NCBI RefSeq assembly: GCF_005930355.1
Contig: NZ_VDBO01000005.1
Location: forward strand, 124,001 to 188,000
Reading direction: 5' to 3'
From: Paenibacillus sinopodophylli
GTDB taxonomy: Bacteria; Bacillota; Bacilli; Paenibacillales; Paenibacillaceae
DNA length: 64,000 nt
Shown here: positions 60,934-64,000 of the stretch, in pieces
Position numbering within the stretch: the stretch's first letter is position 1
How the letters are laid out: each line of letters starts with the position of its first letter
Made by a program: the position numbers and the translations under genes
Notes under the pieces: generated by a model
What the model was told of the DNA's origin: nothing
The model's input: only the letters and a program-made list of their open reading frames with translations
The model's database searches: none

Positions 60934-62724
60934 ATGTTGAGAAAAATCGGCAAACCGGCAATCGTGCTTACGACAGCTTGTACGTTATTGTTCTCCGTTG
61001 CAGCATTCGCCGCAACAGACGGCAGCTCGAAGCATTGGGCTTCAGATACGCTGCAGGAATGGGTTTCGGAAGGGCTTCTAAAAGGGGATGCCACGGGTAA
61101 TCTGAATGAAAATCAATCGATTACGAGAGCCGAATTTGTGGCATTGGTCAATCGTGTATTCAATTACAGTGACACCTCTTCCCAAGTATTTGCAGATGTT
61201 GCAGCGACGAAATGGTATGCGGACGAATTCTCCAAAGCGTTTGCTGCCGGCATCGTGCAGGGGGATGCTGCGGGTCTAATGAAACCCAATGCGAGCATTA
61301 CGCGGGCAGAGGTTGCGGTTGTACTGGCGAATGCGTTCAGGCTGACTGCCCAGAATGGTAATGCGTACAGCGGCTTCAGTGACGGACGAGCGGTAGCGGC
61401 ATGGGCACAGGATGCGGTTAGCGCTTTGTTGGAGAAGCAGTACGTACAGGGACGAAGCGGCAATCAATTTGCGCCTTCAGCGCAAATTACGCGGGCGGAA
61501 GCCGTAGTTATGATCGATAATGTGATGGGCTATCTGATTCATGCAGCGGGTACCTACAATCGCGATGCGGATGGAAATGCAGTATTGAACGCAGGAGACA
61601 TTTTGCTCAATCAATCTAAGGTCGCTGGTAATCTCTATCTGACTTCAGGAATTGGCGAAGGTGATGCGACTTTAAAGGGGGTCGAAATTAAAGGCAACCT
61701 TTACGTTGAAGGCGGCGGCGTCAACAGCGTCATGCTCGATGGCACGACGGTGGGAGGACAATTGATCATAAACCGCAAGCAGGCACAGGTAAGAGTCGTC
61801 ATCAGCGGGGAAAGTTCGCTGTCTAACCTTGTCTTCCAACGCTCCGGCAAGTTGGTGATCGAATCGCCGAATACGATTGGGACTGTGACGGTGGCTCCTT
61901 CTGATTCCACAGCAGTTATCAGTATTACGGGGAAAATCAAGAGGCTCATCATTGAAAGCGGAGCAATAGTAGATCTGAGCAACGCGGAGATTGAGGTGCT
62001 CGAAATCAAAAGTACCGGCTCTGGTGCGACCGTAACGGTAGACGCATCCTCGCAAATCGGAAAAGCATTGCTAAGCGGCATCTCCTCCATAAAAGGAACA
62101 GGCAAGGTGAACGAAGCCGAGATTCATGCAAGCGGCGTTACGATTGAACAAAGCGTTAGTACGGTTATCGTAAAGGATGGCTTAACGGCGATCGTGAATG
62201 GCAAAGAAGTGAAGGGAACAGCCAGCAATACTGGCGGCGGAAACTCGGGCACGACGCCTACACCTGGAGTTACACCAACTCCGACAGCAACACCAGCGCC
62301 AACACCAACGACTGAACCGACGGAGACTCCAGCGCCAACGCCAACACCGGATCCGGTAGGCACTGTGAAATATTTTAGCTTTACTGATCAGAAAGTACCT
62401 GTGAAGCTTAGAAACTATCATCTCGTGCTGATTGGTGAAAAAACGCTTGATTACACGATGACCCTGCAGCCGTCGATATTCCCAGTCAGCGATGACCATA
62501 TCGTCGCATCCGTATTGGATACGGATGGTAAAGTATGGGTAGCTTCGGCCAATGAGCTGACTAGGTTTAACATCTATGAGCAGGATGCAGGCAAAGTCGA
62601 GGTTTTCCGTCAGGATGAGCATTTCAAGGGCGAGATTCAAGCGCTGCTTGTGGAAGGCGATGTCATATGGGTACTGACCAATGATTCTATATCTCAAATC
62701 AAATATAAATCGTCCATAAAATAA
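60934..62724 (+). CDS. SLH-anchored protein with beta-helix-like middle and propeller-like tail
   Basis: The signal peptide covers about residues 1-26 (cleavage near AFAA). Three SLH domains follow (about 28-78, 85-138 and 145-195; each has an ITRAE motif), fixing it to the cell wall. Residues about 210-430 are short repeating strands (GDILLNQSKVAGNLYLTSG, GVEIKGNLYVEGGG, TTVGGQLIINR), suggesting a beta-helix. A Thr-Pro linker (about 440-475) is followed by 120 residues with propeller-like blades (DTDGKVWVASANELTRFNIYE, EGDVIWVLTNDSISQIKY). AGGAGGG lies about 6 nt upstream of the ATG. It sits between the YesMN pair and a second exported protein with similar blades. The role is probably binding at the cell surface. 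Confidence 0.85.
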   Translation: MLRKIGKPAIVLTTACTLLFSVAAFAATDGSSKHWASDTLQEWVSEGLLKGDATGNLNENQSITRAEFVALVNRVFNYSDTSSQVFADVAATKWYADEFSKAFAAGIVQGDAAGLMKPNASITRAEVAVVLANAFRLTAQNGNAYSGFSDGRAVAAWAQDAVSALLEKQYVQGRSGNQFAPSAQITRAEAVVMIDNVMGYLIHAAGTYNRDADGNAVLNAGDILLNQSKVAGNLYLTSGIGEGDATLKGVEIKGNLYVEGGGVNSVMLDGTTVGGQLIINRKQAQVRVVISGESSLSNLVFQRSGKLVIESPNTIGTVTVAPSDSTAVISITGKIKRLIIESGAIVDLSNAEIEVLEIKSTGSGATVTVDASSQIGKALLSGISSIKGTGKVNEAEIHASGVTIEQSVSTVIVKDGLTAIVNGKEVKGTASNTGGGNSGTTPTPGVTPTPTATPAPTPTTEPTETPAPTPTPDPVGTVKYFSFTDQKVPVKLRNYHLVLIGEKTLDYTMTLQPSIFPVSDDHIVASVLDTDGKVWVASANELTRFNIYEQDAGKVEVFRQDEHFKGEIQALLVEGDVIWVLTNDSISQIKYKSSIK

Positions 62725-62739
62725 CGAGGAGGGCTCACG

Positions 62740-64000
62740 ATGAAAAGATGGACTAAGTCAATGGTATCGGCCGTTATTGGCGCTAGTGTATTCGCTTCGA
62801 TTCCGCTCAGCGCTTTTGCTGCCACAGCAGCCTTGCCAAGCGCTAAATTTGCTCCCGTCGCGTTAGAGGAGCGGGCTCAGAAAGACATGAAGTATTACAG
62901 CGCTTCGGAATTTTCGGCGCTAGCTGACAAAGATGAAATTCTAGCCGGATTTGCAGCATCCTTGGTGATACCTAGCGATTTGCAGGTTCTTAAAGTAATC
63001 GGAGAAGAGCAGTTGACGGCATTCGTGCAGGATGGCGACACCCTTTGGATTGGAACAAAAAGCGGAGTTACGCGCATGAATTTCAGTGAAGCGGATACGC
63101 GTGATTACGTGCAGTATTTATCAGGCCCGCGCTACCTCTACAATGGCGATGACGTTGTAACCGGGCTCTACAGCGACGGCAGCAACGGCGTCTGGATCCA
63201 GAATGCCAAGGGCGTTGTCCATTTGGCTATGGAAAATAAGACGTTGAAGGAAAAAGCGGATATTCAGGAAAACATCATGAAGACGGTCAATGACCGTAAC
63301 GGAATGATTCCGGATCAATATTATTCGATTGTGAATGGACAATATGTGGGCAAGCCAAGAACGAATGACAATGACGGCTTATGGACAGCGGCATATGCGA
63401 TTGGAGAGATTTTCCGTTACCAGACAGCATTGCGCGAAGGAAACGAGCAAGAACGCGTGGAGGCTAAAGCTGCAGCAACAAGAGCAACCAAGGCGGTTCT
63501 GCTGCTGAATCAAATTTCTGGCCGCGCAGACGGCTTCCCGACGCGTTCCTACATCGTGAAGGGTGAGGAGCAGCGCAGCGGCTTATGGTTCGAAGTGAAG
63601 GAAGCAGGAGCAGGAGGATATGCGCTTGCGGTGAAATCACGCGAGGCTGTTGGCGATAAAGGCGCTGAAAACTTTCAGATTACCGATCCTGACTTAATCC
63701 TTGAAGCGAAGCAGGCATACGAGGCGATGACCGGAAGAACGTATGATACGGATTGGGGAACCAAAAATTATTACGGTCCGAATTGGATTTATCCTGTTGT
63801 ATTCGACACAACGGTGTCTGGGCCGCGTAATGTCGGTTACTTGGAGCCCGGCGTCGCTTGGCGCTTGAAGTCCGATATCAATGAGGATCTTGATCCGATG
63901 CTGGCGGCATTGTACCGCGACATGGGCATTTCGGATACGGACATTATTTATAAGGCAGATACGTCGGCGGATGAAGTGCTGGCCCATTTCAGTCTCTTCT
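62740..64000 (+). CDS. Secreted protein with propeller-like start, truncated by the window edge
   Basis: The ATG at 62740 follows GAGGAGGG by 6-7 nt, and the frame stays open to the last base, so the C-terminus lies outside the window. A signal peptide covers about residues 1-28 (cleavage near AFAA). Propeller-like blades follow (DGDTLWIGTKSGVTRMNF, SDGSNGVWIQNAKGVVHLAM). From about residue 205 a helical region begins with NDNDGLWTAAYAIGEIFRYQ and continues with repeated helices (ATRATKAVLLLNQISGRADGFPTRSYI), which recalls alpha/alpha-barrel polysaccharide-acting enzymes, although I cannot name the family. The 15-bp gap to the SLH gene means co-transcription. It is a good candidate for the extracellular enzyme of the locus. 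Confidence 0.75.
   Translation, partial: MKRWTKSMVSAVIGASVFASIPLSAFAATAALPSAKFAPVALEERAQKDMKYYSASEFSALADKDEILAGFAASLVIPSDLQVLKVIGEEQLTAFVQDGDTLWIGTKSGVTRMNFSEADTRDYVQYLSGPRYLYNGDDVVTGLYSDGSNGVWIQNAKGVVHLAMENKTLKEKADIQENIMKTVNDRNGMIPDQYYSIVNGQYVGKPRTNDNDGLWTAAYAIGEIFRYQTALREGNEQERVEAKAAATRATKAVLLLNQISGRADGFPTRSYIVKGEEQRSGLWFEVKEAGAGGYALAVKSREAVGDKGAENFQITDPDLILEAKQAYEAMTGRTYDTDWGTKNYYGPNWIYPVVFDTTVSGPRNVGYLEPGVAWRLKSDINEDLDPMLAALYRDMGISDTDIIYKADTSADEVLAHFSLF

Overview
The window looks like chromosomal DNA of a Paenibacillus-type member of the Bacillota (Paenibacillaceae). Pointers are strong AGGAGG-type ribosome binding sites, S-layer-homology (SLH) proteins, a YesMN two-component pair beside a sugar ABC transporter, AraC regulators carrying siderophore-binding domains, an AraR-controlled arabinose operon and perfect Bacillus-type Fur boxes. 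The genus is inferred from gene content, not from a marker gene. I see no rRNA, tRNA or CRISPR array.

Layout. 0.6-3.5 kb: an eCIS-core (DUF4157) protein with a nuclease-like segment and a Gly/Tyr-rich repeat, then an AHSA1/SRPBCC protein. 3.8-7.7 kb: a Fur-boxed iron cluster (ferredoxin-NADP reductase, siderophore-binding lipoprotein, Btr-like regulator). 8.2-10.3 kb: a MocR/GabR regulator divergent from a RidA gene. 10.4-16.4 kb: a gene-poor, partly decayed accessory stretch with a chemotaxis-receptor pseudogene, an AT-rich DUF2971 gene pair and an alpha/beta-hydrolase pseudogene. 16.6-26.3 kb: serine hydrolase, LytTR/DUF3021 pair, TPR-SMI1/KNR4 protein, PIN-type toxin-antitoxin pair, orphan sensor kinase and an SLH/YDG-repeat surface protein. 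26.4-31.8 kb: araR and araBDA. 31.9-36.5 kb: MerR/SDR pair, VOC protein, APH-like kinase and diguanylate cyclase. 36.6-46.4 kb: a second iron block. 46.6-54.6 kb: DUF1801 protein, a hypothetical gene and an unusual oligopeptide ABC transporter. 54.7-64.0 kb: a sugar ABC transporter, YesMN pair, SLH protein and a secreted protein running off the window edge.

The most striking feature is the second iron block. Three separate genes (36723-38693 +, 39377-41311 -, 44486-46414 +) are single open frames in which an AraC regulator runs, with no stop codon, into a complete siderophore-binding lipoprotein with its own signal peptide. At each junction a perfect 15-bp Fur box is translated in the same frame as Asp-Asn-His-Tyr-Gln, followed by an internal ATG for the lipoprotein. 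This would allow two products: a long protein with DNA-binding domain inside and ligand-binding domain outside, and a short iron-repressed transport lipoprotein. The same block holds a stand-alone lipoprotein and a Btr-like cytoplasmic AraC-binding-protein fusion, so three architectures of the same parts sit side by side. No siderophore permease or ATPase gene is present.

A second oddity is the oligopeptide transporter at 47.7-54.6 kb. Its binding protein appears circularly permuted, with the normally C-terminal lobe placed first, and both permeases carry long N-terminal extensions. At 54.7-64.0 kb, sugar import genes, the extracellular-sensing YesMN pair and two exported proteins with propeller-like segments look like one polysaccharide-sensing and uptake locus.
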